DNA of 64,000 nt from Elusimicrobiales bacterium. Lineage in GTDB: Bacteria; Elusimicrobiota; Elusimicrobia; Elusimicrobiales; UBA9959. The position numbers and the translations under genes are program-made. The stretch spans positions 62,001 to 126,000 of the forward strand of contig JAVHLJ010000001.1 of NCBI GenBank assembly GCA_031082205.1, in the 5' to 3' direction. Shown here one piece after another: positions 52,787-62,393 of the stretch (position 1 is the first letter of the stretch; every line of letters starts with the position of its first letter). The notes under the pieces are model-generated. The model saw only the letters and a list, made by a program, of their open reading frames with translations, did not search any database and was not told where the DNA came from.

Positions 52787-53216
52787 AACAGAAAAAGAGA
52801 AGCCCAGCCTGCTGCTGGTCGAGGATAACGAGGACGACGTCCTGATAGCCAGGCGGGCCTTCGGGGAGTTCCGCATCTTTTCCGAAGTACATGTCGCGCG
52901 CGACGGGCAGGAGGCCCTGGACATACTGGCCGGGACCGGGGGACGCAAGCCCCTGCGCCCCTCGATGATACTGCTGGACATCACGCTGCCGCTGATGGAC
53001 GGGATAGCCGTCCTCAAGCGGCTCAAGGCCGACCGCCAGCTCAGCTCCATACCGGTAGTGATGCTGACCACCTCCTCCCGCCACGAGGACATTCAGCGAA
53101 GTTACGCCGCCGGCGCCGCCTCCTACATCACCAAACCGCCGTCGCTGGAGGAATACTCGGAACTGGCCCGCAAATTCGAAATGTACTGGATGACCGTGTC
53201 CAGGCTGCCCCGCTGA
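52779..53216 (+). CDS. CheY/Rcp1-like response regulator
   Basis: LLVEDNEDDVLIARRAF..ILLDITLPLMDGIAVLKRLK..VVMLTTSSRHEDIQRSYAAGAASYITKP. Confidence 0.93.
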   Translation: MAETEKEKPSLLLVEDNEDDVLIARRAFGEFRIFSEVHVARDGQEALDILAGTGGRKPLRPSMILLDITLPLMDGIAVLKRLKADRQLSSIPVVMLTTSSRHEDIQRSYAAGAASYITKPPSLEEYSELARKFEMYWMTVSRLPR

Positions 53217-53222
53217 GGCGAG

Positions 53223-53927
53223 ATGACACAGCCAAGGAAAAGCGCGATACCCGACATAGCCCTGCTCAAGTGGCGCAACATAGCCGACCTGCTGGCCGAG
53301 GTCGCGGGGGTGCCGGCCGCCGCGATCAACATGGTCGAAGGGGAGGGGCTGCGCGTCATCGGCGTCAGCAAGGGGGAGGATAATCCCCTGCGCCAGGGCC
53401 TGCTCATAAAGACCGACGAGGATTCCCGCAGCTACTGCGCGGCTGTCATAAGGGCCAGGGAAAAACTGGTCATCGAGGACGCGCGCCGCAGCGCCTTCTG
53501 GAAGAACAGCGAGAGCGTAAAGGCCGGCTTCATCTCCTACGCCGGCGTCCCCGTCTTTCATCCGGACGGCGACATATTCGGCAGCATCTGCCTGCTGGAC
53601 CGGAAGGTCAACGGCTTCAAGGGCCCCGTCGTGCGCCTTATGGAGGAGTTCTCGGAGATAATCACGGGCCACCTCTCACTGATAGCCAAGAACTGCCAGC
53701 TCGAAGAGACTTTGAAAGAAGTGCGCACGCTGCAGGGCCTCATCCCCATCTGCGCCAACTGCAAGAAGATCCGCGACGACAAAGGTTTCTGGCAGAAGGT
53801 CGAGGTCTATCTGGAAGAGCATTCCGGCGCGCGCTTCACGCACGGCCTCTGCGACGCCTGCGCCGACAAACTTTACGGCAAGGAATCCTGGTACAAGGAC
53901 TTCAAGAAGCCGGGCAAGGAGGAATAA
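53223..53927 (+). CDS. GAF-domain protein with Cys4 tail
   Basis: GAF-like region YAGVPVFHPDGDIFGSICLLDRK; tail [47 protein letters not shown]. Confidence 0.82.
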   Translation: MTQPRKSAIPDIALLKWRNIADLLAEVAGVPAAAINMVEGEGLRVIGVSKGEDNPLRQGLLIKTDEDSRSYCAAVIRAREKLVIEDARRSAFWKNSESVKAGFISYAGVPVFHPDGDIFGSICLLDRKVNGFKGPVVRLMEEFSEIITGHLSLIAKNCQLEETLKEVRTLQGLIPICANCKKIRDDKGFWQKVEVYLEEHSGARFTHGLCDACADKLYGKESWYKDFKKPGKEE

Positions 53928-53960
53928 CGCCGGCGCCGGCAGGCCGGCGCCTTCACCGCC

Positions 53961-55256
53961 ATGTCAGACACCCCCGCTAAATCGGGCGGGATCTTCCGCT
54001 CTTTCAGCCATCGGGATTACCGCCTGTTTTACTCCGGGCAGATCGTTTCCCTCACCGGCAACTGGATACAGAGCACGGTGCAGGGCTGGCTGGTCTACTC
54101 CCTCACGCTTTCTTCCGCCGCGCTGGGAGCCGTCGGATTCGCCGCCATGGCTCCGACGCTGCTGCTCGGCGTTTTCGCCGGCGTCTACGCCGACCGCTGG
54201 GACAAGCGGCGCGCCCTGCTGGGAACGCAGGCCCTCTCCATGCTCCAGGCCTCGGTCCTGGCCGCCCTGACCATATCCGGCCACGTGCAGGTCTGGCATA
54301 TCGCCGTCCTGGCCTGCTTCGCGGGCTGCGTCGGCGCCTTCGACATGCCGATACGGCAGTCCTTCGTGGTCGAACTGGTCGGCCGCAGGGACCTGTCCAA
54401 CGCCCTGGCGCTCAACTCCATGATGTTCAACATGGCGCGCATCGCCGGACCCGCCGCCGCGGGCCTGCTGATCGGGATCATGGGCCCGGGCTGGTGCTTC
54501 GCGCTCAACGCCGCCACCTACACCTTCGTGATCGCCGCGCTCTGGAAGATATCCGGAAAAAGGGCCGCCGGGCAGGAAGCGGAACGCCGGGAGCCGGTCA
54601 TGGAATCGCTCAAGGCCGGGCTGCGCTACGCCTGGAACCATCACCACATACGCAATCCGCTCATTCTGCTCGCCTGCGTCAGCACGGTAGTGATGCCCTT
54701 CATGACGCTGATGCCGGTAGCAGCGGTCGAACTGCTGGGAGGGGGGCCGGGAACCCTGGGACTGCTGCTTTCCTGCGTGGGGGCGGGCGCGTTCGCGGGA
54801 GGGCTCCACCTCGCCGGCCGCGGCTCGCCGAGGAGGATGGGTTCGCTGATAGGCTCGGCTTCCGTATTTTACGGCGCCTCCGTGATAGCCTTCTCTTTCT
54901 CCCGGGTGCCGGCTGCCTCCTTCCTGCTGCTGGTGGCGGCGGGGGCGGGCATGATGAGGCAGTCGGTCGGCTGCAACACGCTCATACAGAGCCTGGTGGC
55001 GGACAGTATGCGGGGCCGGGTGATGAGCCTCTACGTTCTCACCTTCGTGGGACTGGCTCCGCTGGGCAGCCTCTTCCTGGGCTGGCTGGCGGAGCATATA
55101 GGGATAGCGGGGGCGCTGAGACTGGCCGGACTGTGGGTCCTGCTCTCCGCGGCCTGGTTCATTTCCAGGCTGTGGCAGATGAAGGAGAGCGTGCGGCGCC
55201 TTTCCTCCGACCCGGCGTCGGCGGGACGGGCGGAATGGCTCGGGGAGCTTATCTGA
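53961..55256 (+). CDS. MFS transporter (EntS-like)
   Basis: FRSFSHRDYRLFYSGQIVSLTGNWIQSTVQGWLVYSLT; GVFAGVYADRWDKRR. Confidence 0.9.
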   Translation: MSDTPAKSGGIFRSFSHRDYRLFYSGQIVSLTGNWIQSTVQGWLVYSLTLSSAALGAVGFAAMAPTLLLGVFAGVYADRWDKRRALLGTQALSMLQASVLAALTISGHVQVWHIAVLACFAGCVGAFDMPIRQSFVVELVGRRDLSNALALNSMMFNMARIAGPAAAGLLIGIMGPGWCFALNAATYTFVIAALWKISGKRAAGQEAERREPVMESLKAGLRYAWNHHHIRNPLILLACVSTVVMPFMTLMPVAAVELLGGGPGTLGLLLSCVGAGAFAGGLHLAGRGSPRRMGSLIGSASVFYGASVIAFSFSRVPAASFLLLVAAGAGMMRQSVGCNTLIQSLVADSMRGRVMSLYVLTFVGLAPLGSLFLGWLAEHIGIAGALRLAGLWVLLSAAWFISRLWQMKESVRRLSSDPASAGRAEWLGELI

Positions 55257-55262
55257 CGGGTC

Positions 55263-55781
55263 TCACGGTTTTTTGAACAGCGGCAGATAGGCCCCGTAGC
55301 CCTCTTTCTCCAGGTCCTCGAGCGGCACGAAGCGCAGCGACGCGGAATTTACGCAGTAGCGCAGGCCGCCCGGCCCCGGGCCGTCGGGGAAAACGTGGCC
55401 GAGATGAGAATCGCTGCTCCGTGAGCGGACCTCGACGCGCTCCATGCCGTGACTGTCGTCCCGCCTTTCCTCTATGACGCTTTCCTTTACGGGCCTGGTG
55501 AAACTCGGCCAGCCGGTCCCCGAATCGAACTTGTCGGTTGAAGCGAAGAGCGGCTCGCCGCTTATCGGATCGACATAAAGCCCGGGCCGCTTATTGTCCC
55601 AGTATTCGTTCCTGAACGGCGGCTCGGTGCCGCAGAGCTTCATGACCCTGTGGCGCTCGGGCGAAAGTTCCCCGCGCGCCTCACCGCCCTTCCTCTCTTC
55701 CGCCATATCTTCCCTCCCCGGACCGCAGCCGCAGGCCGTGAACAGGGCCAGCGCCGCGGCGATATATCCGATCGAGACCAT
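55263..55781 (-). CDS. msrB: Peptide-methionine (R)-S-oxide reductase, lipoprotein-like leader
   Basis: [73 protein letters not shown]; start chosen at [20 protein letters not shown]. Confidence 0.92.
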   Translation of the reverse strand: MVSIGYIAAALALFTACGCGPGREDMAEERKGGEARGELSPERHRVMKLCGTEPPFRNEYWDNKRPGLYVDPISGEPLFASTDKFDSGTGWPSFTRPVKESVIEERRDDSHGMERVEVRSRSSDSHLGHVFPDGPGPGGLRYCVNSASLRFVPLEDLEKEGYGAYLPLFKKP

Positions 55782-55863
55782 ACCCCGATTATACCCAAAA
55801 ACCGCCCGGATAAACGCTTGTCCGGGCAACGGTAAAATGCTAAAAAGACCCGGGGGGGATAAA

Positions 55864-56931
55864 ATGAAAAGAACCAGAAATCCCGCGGCCGGTAAAAGGC
55901 CGGGGGATCCCATAGAGGCCTATTCAGGGAGCCCTGGCTGCCGCAGCTGCATACAGCAGGTCCTTGACGCAGTGCCGGTGCCTATCTTCCTGAAAGACGC
56001 CGCCTTCCGCTACCTGGGCTGCAATTCCGCTTTCTCTTCTTTCACGGGCCTGACCCTGAAAAAACTGTCCGGCCGTACGGTCTATGATATAGCCCCGGAG
56101 TCGCTGGCCCGCATGTACGACCGGATGGACCGGGACCTCATGAAGAAGGGGGGACGCCAGACCTACCAGTGGCAGGTCGCGGACGCGAAAGGACTCCCGC
56201 GGGACGTGATATACGACAAGACGGCGGTACGCGCCCCGGGCGGAAAGGCGGCCGGCATAATCGGCGCGATGATCGACATCACGGAGCTCCTGAGGGCGAG
56301 GGACAGGGCGGAGGAAAAGACCCGCATGCTGGAGACCATGATAGCCGGGCTCCCGGGGATGGTCTACCGCTGCCGGGACGACGCCTCATGGACGATGATC
56401 TACGCCAGCGGCGGATGCCTGGCCCTGACCGGATACAGGCCGGAGGACCTTGTGATGAACGCGCGTCTCTCGTACGACGACCTGATCCATCCGTCGGACA
56501 GGGCGCTGGTCCGCCACGAGATCTCCAGTGGCGTCGAAAACGGGAAGCCTTTCCGGATCGAGTACAGGATAATAACCGCCGCCGGCGACGAAAAGTGGGT
56601 GGCCGAACACGGAACGCCCGTCCGGGCTTCCTCCGGCAAGACCATTTTCCTCGAGGGATTCATTTCCGACATCAGCGGGGCCAGGGAACTGGAAGAGTCC
56701 CGCAGGGAACTCGGGCAGCTGGGCAAGCTGCTCACGGTCTGTTCCGGGTGCAGGAAGATAAAGGGGAGCGGGGGGTTCTGGGAAAAATTCGAGAACTATT
56801 TCCAGCAGCACGCCGGGGCTAGCTTCAGCCACGGGCTCTGCGACGCCTGCGCCGTTGAGTTGTACGGCCCCGGAGGAAAAAAGGCGGCGTCCCGGCCTAA
56901 AAAAATCCGAGGTGCGAAAAAAGGATCTTGA
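55864..56931 (+). CDS. Two-PAS protein with Cys4 tail, no kinase domain
   Basis: PAS regions [24 protein letters not shown] and YIYASGG-type second PAS; tail [47 protein letters not shown]. Confidence 0.8.
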   Translation: MKRTRNPAAGKRPGDPIEAYSGSPGCRSCIQQVLDAVPVPIFLKDAAFRYLGCNSAFSSFTGLTLKKLSGRTVYDIAPESLARMYDRMDRDLMKKGGRQTYQWQVADAKGLPRDVIYDKTAVRAPGGKAAGIIGAMIDITELLRARDRAEEKTRMLETMIAGLPGMVYRCRDDASWTMIYASGGCLALTGYRPEDLVMNARLSYDDLIHPSDRALVRHEISSGVENGKPFRIEYRIITAAGDEKWVAEHGTPVRASSGKTIFLEGFISDISGARELEESRRELGQLGKLLTVCSGCRKIKGSGGFWEKFENYFQQHAGASFSHGLCDACAVELYGPGGKKAASRPKKIRGAKKGS

Positions 56932-57472
56932 AGCCGATAAGGATCAGTATCACGCCGCCGGCCGCCTCCATCCTGTGCTCGAAAAAATGGCCGCCGGCGG
57001 AGCCCAGACGGACCCCCGCCACCGACATAAGGAAAGTGACCGCCCCTATGACAAGAACGGGGGCGGCGATAGAGACCTGCAGGAAAGAGAAGGTCAGTCC
57101 CACCGCCAGCGCGTCTATGCTGGTGGCGACGGCCAGAACGGTCAGGGTCCAGGTGTGAAAGGGGCAGCCCCTCTCTCCGCCGCATTCCTCTTCCTCCTTT
57201 ATCTTAAGCGATTCGTATATCATTTTGCCGCCCACCGCCGTCAGCAGGCCGAAAGCCAGCCAGTGGTCGTAAGCTTCTATGTATTCTTTCATGCCGCGGC
57301 CGGCCAGCCAGCCCAGAACGGGCATCAAGGCCTGGAAGCCGCCGAAGAACAGTCCCATCTTAAGGGCGTGCGGCACATTGAGCCGGGTCATCGTGGCCCC
57401 GCTGGCCACGGCCACGGCGAAGGCGTCGAGGGACAGGGCGATCGCTATCAGCAGCATCTCGGTCAAGGGCAT
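56897..57472 (-). CDS. mntP: Manganese efflux pump MntP family
   Basis: LLIAIALSLDAFAVAVASGAT..FGGFQALMPVLGWLAGRG..ATSIDALAVGLTFSFL. Confidence 0.92.
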   Translation of the reverse strand: MPLTEMLLIAIALSLDAFAVAVASGATMTRLNVPHALKMGLFFGGFQALMPVLGWLAGRGMKEYIEAYDHWLAFGLLTAVGGKMIYESLKIKEEEECGGERGCPFHTWTLTVLAVATSIDALAVGLTFSFLQVSIAAPVLVIGAVTFLMSVAGVRLGSAGGHFFEHRMEAAGGVILILIGFKILFSHLGFF

Positions 57473-57560
57473 CGGGACTATTATAATAAACAGGGGACTT
57501 TGGACCTAAGAGCGGCTGGGCCCGCCGGCCCTTACGTTAAGGTATTTTCTTTATTAAGAT

Positions 57561-57578
57561 ATTTACCAGACGGTAAAT
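57561..57578. promoter_or_regulatory. Candidate operator, perfect 7+4+7 inverted repeat
   Basis: ATTTACC-agac-GGTAAAT upstream of 57598 gene. Confidence 0.5.
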
Positions 57579-57597
57579 TATTTCCCGCAGGGGGTAC

Positions 57598-58728
57598 ATG
57601 GTGAACAAGCTGCTGACCGCTCTACTTTCGGTCGTTTTCATTCCCGGAGCGGGAGCCTTCGAGCTCCCTTCCCTCAGATCCGCCGACATGGCCGCGGCCG
57701 AGGTCCCGGCCGCTCCGGAAGCCTCCACGGTCTCCGCGGAGAAGGCGCCCAGCCAGCATCTCTGGATGAGCGTCCGGCATAACGAATACGTCAAAGAGGC
57801 GCAGGCCAGCGACTACGGAGCGCGCATAGAGTCCCGCGTCCGCAGGGACTTCAACGACAGCTTCAGCGTCAACAACAGGGTCGGCAACGACTACGCCTGG
57901 GCCTCCATCCGCAAATGGCAGGAGAACTACACCTATTCCGGCTCCGGCTCCTACGTGACGATGAACTGCTATTCGAACAGCTGCAATATCAGCGGCAATG
58001 TGCGCGAGGGCGGGAATACCTCCTACATAAACGCCTTCGTCAGCCGCCGCTTCGACGATTACTCCTGGAGCGTCAGCGGTTCGGGCCTGAACCTCTACAC
58101 CGACAAGCACTCCATAAACGGCAATTACGATCCCGACCGCGCGCCAAAGCAGGCCGTTGCCGCGGTCGTCTCGCTCCTGCTTGCCAGGAGCATAGACGCG
58201 ACCGCCAAGCCGGAAGACCGTAAGGCCGTCCAGAACGGCCAGCGCATCTGGATGTCGATACGCTCCGGCGGGATCTGGAACGAGGTGGAGGCAAGCGACC
58301 CCTGGGCCCGCATCGAGGTAGGCCTGCGCAAGATCTTCGACCGTGAATACGACGCCGAGCTGGAGACCGACAATGACAGGCAGTGGGGCCGCGTCAGCGG
58401 CTTCTTCACCCGCCGCTACGAGCTCCGCGCCGGCCGCACCGACCTGCGCATGGAGGAATGGGCCGGCGACTTCCGCATCGAGGGCCGCGTCGAAACGCCC
58501 GGCGCCCAGTCCCCCGAAACGGCGGTGCGCCTGGAGCTGCGCAAGCGGTTCATGGACGACGCTTCTTTCTATATCCGCGAGAACGGCATCTACCTGAATA
58601 TCGACCGCAACGGCCTCAGCGGGGAAGTGGACCTCAAGGTCTATCCCAAGCAGGTGGTCGCCTCCATCGCGGCCCTTGTGATGACCTATCAGCAGATAAA
58701 CAAGCCGCAGGACCAGGACCGGCCCTGA
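57598..58728 (+). CDS. Exported protein with two related domains (internal duplication), family unknown
   Basis: Signal peptide; LWMSVRHNEYVKEAQASDYGARIESRVRRDF vs IWMSIRSGGIWNEVEASDPWARIEVGLRKIF; both halves end ..PKQ(A)VAAVVSLL / PKQVVASIAALV. Confidence 0.65.
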   Translation: MVNKLLTALLSVVFIPGAGAFELPSLRSADMAAAEVPAAPEASTVSAEKAPSQHLWMSVRHNEYVKEAQASDYGARIESRVRRDFNDSFSVNNRVGNDYAWASIRKWQENYTYSGSGSYVTMNCYSNSCNISGNVREGGNTSYINAFVSRRFDDYSWSVSGSGLNLYTDKHSINGNYDPDRAPKQAVAAVVSLLLARSIDATAKPEDRKAVQNGQRIWMSIRSGGIWNEVEASDPWARIEVGLRKIFDREYDAELETDNDRQWGRVSGFFTRRYELRAGRTDLRMEEWAGDFRIEGRVETPGAQSPETAVRLELRKRFMDDASFYIRENGIYLNIDRNGLSGEVDLKVYPKQVVASIAALVMTYQQINKPQDQDRP

Positions 58729-58746
58729 GTCAGGCGCCCGAATTGA

Positions 58747-58778
58747 AAGGCCCTCCCCGCAGTAAGGGGAGGGCCTTT
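58747..58778 (+). terminator. Rho-independent terminator
   Basis: AAAGGCCCTCCCC-gcagtaa-GGGGAGGGCCTTTTTTT. Confidence 0.88.
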
Positions 58779-58811
58779 TTTTATCCGTCCATTATTTATA
58801 TATTCACTTAT

Positions 58812-59324
58812 ATGAATCCTTTAAGTCTTATACGCCAGTTCATCAAAGGCCTCACGGCAGAGACCACGCCGGGCCAGATCGGCGCCGGCATCGCGCTGGG
58901 CTTCCTGATAGGCCTGATGCCCAAAGCCACGCTCACGGCCCAGCTGCTGATAGTCGTCATGATGGCCTCGAAAGTAAATCTCCCGATGGCGATATTCACG
59001 GTGGCCATAGTCAGCCTTCTAAACCCGTTCATAGATAAGGTCACCGATCCCATCGGCTACGCTCTCCTGACGGCGGAGGGCCTGCGCCCGCTCTGGACCA
59101 AACTCTACAATACGGCGGTATTCCCCTGGACCGGCTTCAACAACACGGTAGTCCCCGGCGGCCTGGTCTTCGGGGCGGCCATGCTGGCCCCGGTGTACCT
59201 GGGGGGGAAGAAGTTCGGCGCCTACTACAACGACAAACTGCGCGTCCGCGTCATGAACTCGAAATTCGTAAAGAGCCTCAAGGCTTCCTGGCTCCTCGAC
59301 TGGTACTTCAAGGAGGGGGTGTAA
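58812..59324 (+). CDS. TIGR03546 family membrane protein
   Basis: IRQFIKGLTAETTPGQIGAGIALGFLIGLMPKATLTAQLL; adjacent to TIGR03545 partner. Confidence 0.82.
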   Translation: MNPLSLIRQFIKGLTAETTPGQIGAGIALGFLIGLMPKATLTAQLLIVVMMASKVNLPMAIFTVAIVSLLNPFIDKVTDPIGYALLTAEGLRPLWTKLYNTAVFPWTGFNNTVVPGGLVFGAAMLAPVYLGGKKFGAYYNDKLRVRVMNSKFVKSLKASWLLDWYFKEGV

Positions 59325-59325
59325 T

Positions 59326-61086
59326 ATGCGCTGGTCCTATGTAGCGCCCCGCCTGACCCTCCTGGTCCTGGTCTGGGCTTTCTTCTTCTTCGCCTTCGAC
59401 CCGCTGCTGAAATGGGGAATGATCAAGGGGATCGAGAAAGCGGCCAAAGCCAAAGCGGAGATAGCCGAACTCGAGACCGGCTTCTTCCCGCCGCGCCTGC
59501 GGATGGCCGGGGTCGCCGTCGGCGATTCCGCCGCCGAGTTCAGCAATGTCGTGGAATTCTCCGAACTGTCCTTCGCCGCCGAGGGAAAGCCGCTGCTGGA
59601 GAAGAAGCTGGTGTCCGACGAGGCCTCGCTCAAGGGCCTGCGCTTCGGTACGCCCCGGAAAACCTCCGCGAAGCTTCCTTTCGTCAAAGAGGACAAGGAG
59701 GAATCCAAGCTGGCGGCGGCGATGAGCGCCGAGGCCAAAAGCTTCGCCCTGGACCGCGTCACGGACATAAAGGCGGACTTCTCCGCGGACTACAAAGTGG
59801 AGCCCGACGACCTCGAATCCGTGAAGCTGGCCAAAGAGCTGGAGGAATCCTACAAGACGAATTACGCCGGCCTGGCGGAGAAGTTCGACGACGGGAAGTA
59901 CAAGGCCGACATGGACGCCCTCAAGGCCCGCTATGAAAAGGCGAAGGGGGAAAAGAACTTCATAAAGCAGGCCAAAGAGTACGCCGACATAGCCAAGGAC
60001 GCCAAAAAGATCATGGACGCCTTCAAGAAGGACAAGGCCGCGGCCGAGGCGGCCCTGGCCGAGGCGAAGGGCGCCTTTAAAAAGCTGGAAGAAGCGAGAA
60101 AGAGGGACCAGGCGGCCGTCATGGAGAAAATGAAGCTGCCTTCCCTGGACACCCGCTCCATAGGCAGGATGCTGGCGGGACCGATGATAGCCGAGAGGAC
60201 CGAACAGATCATGAAGTGGATGGCTGTCGCCAAGAAATACATGCCGGCCGGCGCCAAGGGCGTCCTTAAGAACGAGGCGCCGCGGGGCAGGGAAGTCCAT
60301 TTCCCCAAAGAGAAGACCTATCCGACCGTACTTATAAGGAAGCTGCAGCTGACCGGCGAGCTGGGACTGGACCAGCCGCTGGATTACTCGGGCACCATAG
60401 AGGGCCTGACCACCCAGCCGCAGGTATACGGCCGCCCGACCGTCGCGGTCATAAAAGGCTCCAAGGGCCCTCGCCGGCTCGATTTCCGCGGCTCGCTGGA
60501 CGCCACGGGGGACACACTGCGCACGGATTCCAGGCTGGCCTATTCCGGCATGGCCATAGGGACCATGAGACTTGGCTCGCCCTCTTCGCTGTCGGTGGAG
60601 ATAAACGGCGCGACGGGCGCGTTGGAGGCCTCGGCCGCTACCGAGGGGGACAAGGTGGAGGGCAAGGCGTCCTTCCGCCTGAGCGGCGCTTCGTTCAAGC
60701 CTTCGGCGGAGAACATAAAGGCGCCCCAGCTGCGCTCCGCGGTGGAATCCTCCTTCGCCGGCCTGACCTCGGCCCTTATAGAGGCCGATATCTCCGGCAC
60801 CGTTACAAAGCCCGAACTGGCCGTCAGGACGGACCTGGCGGACAATCTCTCCAAGGCTTTCTCCAGCGCCATGGGAGCGGAGCTCAAAAAAGCCCAGGAC
60901 GCCGCCAGGGCCAAGGTGGACGAGGCCCTCAAGCCCTACAAGGACCGCCTGGACTCCCTGGCCTCGGAGAAGCAGGCCGAGCTCTCCAATAAGCTCAAGG
61001 CCTCCGGGGACAGGCTCTCCGCGGAGGGAGAACAACTCCTGAAAGGCTCCTCGGGCGGCTCGCCACTGAACAAGATAAAGTTCTAG
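59326..61086 (+). CDS. TIGR03545 family protein
   Basis: N-terminal TM anchor then coiled-coil; FDPLLKWGMIKGIEKAAKAKAEIAELETGFFPPRLRMAGVAVGDS. Confidence 0.82.
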   Translation: MRWSYVAPRLTLLVLVWAFFFFAFDPLLKWGMIKGIEKAAKAKAEIAELETGFFPPRLRMAGVAVGDSAAEFSNVVEFSELSFAAEGKPLLEKKLVSDEASLKGLRFGTPRKTSAKLPFVKEDKEESKLAAAMSAEAKSFALDRVTDIKADFSADYKVEPDDLESVKLAKELEESYKTNYAGLAEKFDDGKYKADMDALKARYEKAKGEKNFIKQAKEYADIAKDAKKIMDAFKKDKAAAEAALAEAKGAFKKLEEARKRDQAAVMEKMKLPSLDTRSIGRMLAGPMIAERTEQIMKWMAVAKKYMPAGAKGVLKNEAPRGREVHFPKEKTYPTVLIRKLQLTGELGLDQPLDYSGTIEGLTTQPQVYGRPTVAVIKGSKGPRRLDFRGSLDATGDTLRTDSRLAYSGMAIGTMRLGSPSSLSVEINGATGALEASAATEGDKVEGKASFRLSGASFKPSAENIKAPQLRSAVESSFAGLTSALIEADISGTVTKPELAVRTDLADNLSKAFSSAMGAELKKAQDAARAKVDEALKPYKDRLDSLASEKQAELSNKLKASGDRLSAEGEQLLKGSSGGSPLNKIKF

Positions 61087-61106
61087 AGCCCTCCGTTACT
61101 GCGCCG

Positions 61107-61140
61107 AAAGGCCTCCCGCCGCCGGGAGGCCTTTCTTCTT
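61107..61140 (+). terminator. Rho-independent terminator
   Basis: AAAGGCCTCCCG-ccgc-CGGGAGGCCTTTCTTCTTTT. Confidence 0.85.
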
Positions 61141-61215
61141 TTCCGCGCGCCTCCTCTCCGTAACGCGGGCCACGGGGCGAGCTTCCGTCGTAAAAAAAGC
61201 CTTTAACGCAGCCCC

Positions 61216-61244
61216 TTGACAAATTCATAACGATGGTGTATAGT
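61216..61244 (+). promoter_or_regulatory. Strong sigma70-type promoter of RR-rex-nuoEF operon
   Basis: TTGACA-N17-TATAGT. Confidence 0.85.
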
Positions 61245-61258
61245 ATTTGCGTAGTCAT

Positions 61259-61274
61259 CGTTAATGGATTAACG
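61259..61274. promoter_or_regulatory. Rex-type operator candidate
   Basis: CGTTAA-TGGA-TTAACG inverted repeat just downstream of -10, in front of operon containing rex. Confidence 0.65.
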
Positions 61275-61282
61275 TTAATAAA

Positions 61283-61296
61283 TAACGATATCGTTA
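61283..61296. promoter_or_regulatory. Second palindrome in leader
   Basis: TAACGATATCGTTA, perfect 14-bp palindrome. Confidence 0.55.
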
Positions 61297-61333
61297 GCAA
61301 CGTTACGAACAAAACGAAACCGGGGAGGAACTT

Positions 61334-61750
61334 ATGGCGAAGATACTGTGCGTAGACGACGATAAGGATATCCTGGACACCTGCGAAGTGGTGCTTCAGG
61401 GCCAGGGGCATTCGGTGGTCACCGCGGTCAACAGCAAGGAAGGCCTCGAGAAAGCCGTCAAGGAAAAGCCGGCCCTGATAGTGCTCGACGTCATGATGGA
61501 CGATTCCACCGAGGGCTTCCACATGGCCCAGAAACTGCGCGCGACCGAGGCGCTGAAGTATATACCTATACTGATGCTGACCTCCGTCAACGAGACCTCG
61601 CCGCAGAAGTTCGGGGAAAAGGACGGGGAGTTCCTGCCCGTGGACGCCTTCATGGAGAAGCCGATAAAGCCCAAGGAGTTCGTGGCCAAGGTCGCGGAGC
61701 TGCTGGCCCTCAAGAAGGACCAGGTCAACGTGGAAGGCAGGACCAGGTAA
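61334..61750 (+). CDS. Single-domain response regulator
   Basis: ILCVDDDKDILDTCEVVLQGQGHSVVTA..LIVLDVMMDDSTEGFHMAQKLR..PILMLTSVN..AFMEKPIKPKEF. Confidence 0.92.
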   Translation: MAKILCVDDDKDILDTCEVVLQGQGHSVVTAVNSKEGLEKAVKEKPALIVLDVMMDDSTEGFHMAQKLRATEALKYIPILMLTSVNETSPQKFGEKDGEFLPVDAFMEKPIKPKEFVAKVAELLALKKDQVNVEGRTR

Positions 61751-61753
61751 ATT

Positions 61754-62392
61754 ATGCCCCGCATACCCCAGCGCACGGTGGCGAGGTTCTTCCGCTACTG
61801 CCAGTTCCTGCACTCCAAGGTGGAGGCGGGCTCGGAGTTCGTATTCTCGCACGAACTGGCGGCGGCGGTGGGGGTCTCCCCGGAGCAGGTCCGGCGCGAC
61901 TTCATGAACTTCCGGCAGGTGAAGGGCACCCCGCAGCGGGGCTACCCCGTCAAGGAGTTCATGGCCGCGCTCTACGCGCACCTGGAATCCTCCTCGCTGA
62001 CCAAGATGGTGCTGGTGGGGGTGGGCAACCTGGGCAAGGCCATACTCTCCTACTTCCTCAGGCGCCGGCCCAACCTCAGCATAGTGGCGGCCTTCGACCT
62101 GGACCCCGAGAAGTCGGACAGGATCTATTCCGGCTGCCGGGTGCACCATACCGGCCAGCTGGAGAAAGTGGTCGCCCGCGAGAAGGTCGCGGTGGGCATA
62201 ATAACGGTGCCCGCCTCCGCCGCCCAGGAAGCGGCCGACGCGCTCGTCCGGGCGGGGGTGAAAGGGATAATCAACTTCGCCCCGGTGCAGCTCAAGGTGC
62301 CGCGCGGGGTGTTCCTGGAACAGCTGGACATAACCCTGTCCATAGAAAAAGTGGCTTATTTCGCCCGCAAGAACAGGATCAAGGAGCAGTGA
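61754..62392 (+). CDS. rex: Redox-sensing transcriptional repressor Rex
   Basis: RTVARFFRYCQFL..VSPEQVRRDFMNF..LVGVGNLGKAIL..FDLDPEK..GIITVPASAAQEAADALVRAGVKGIINFAPVQLKVP. Confidence 0.96.
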   Translation: MPRIPQRTVARFFRYCQFLHSKVEAGSEFVFSHELAAAVGVSPEQVRRDFMNFRQVKGTPQRGYPVKEFMAALYAHLESSSLTKMVLVGVGNLGKAILSYFLRRRPNLSIVAAFDLDPEKSDRIYSGCRVHHTGQLEKVVAREKVAVGIITVPASAAQEAADALVRAGVKGIINFAPVQLKVPRGVFLEQLDITLSIEKVAYFARKNRIKEQ

Positions 62393-62393
62393 C

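Noticed and set aside
58383-58811. N-terminal 143 aa of ORF 58383-59324
   Set aside because: Reads through the previous gene and its terminator in another frame; the TIGR03546 protein starts at 58812.
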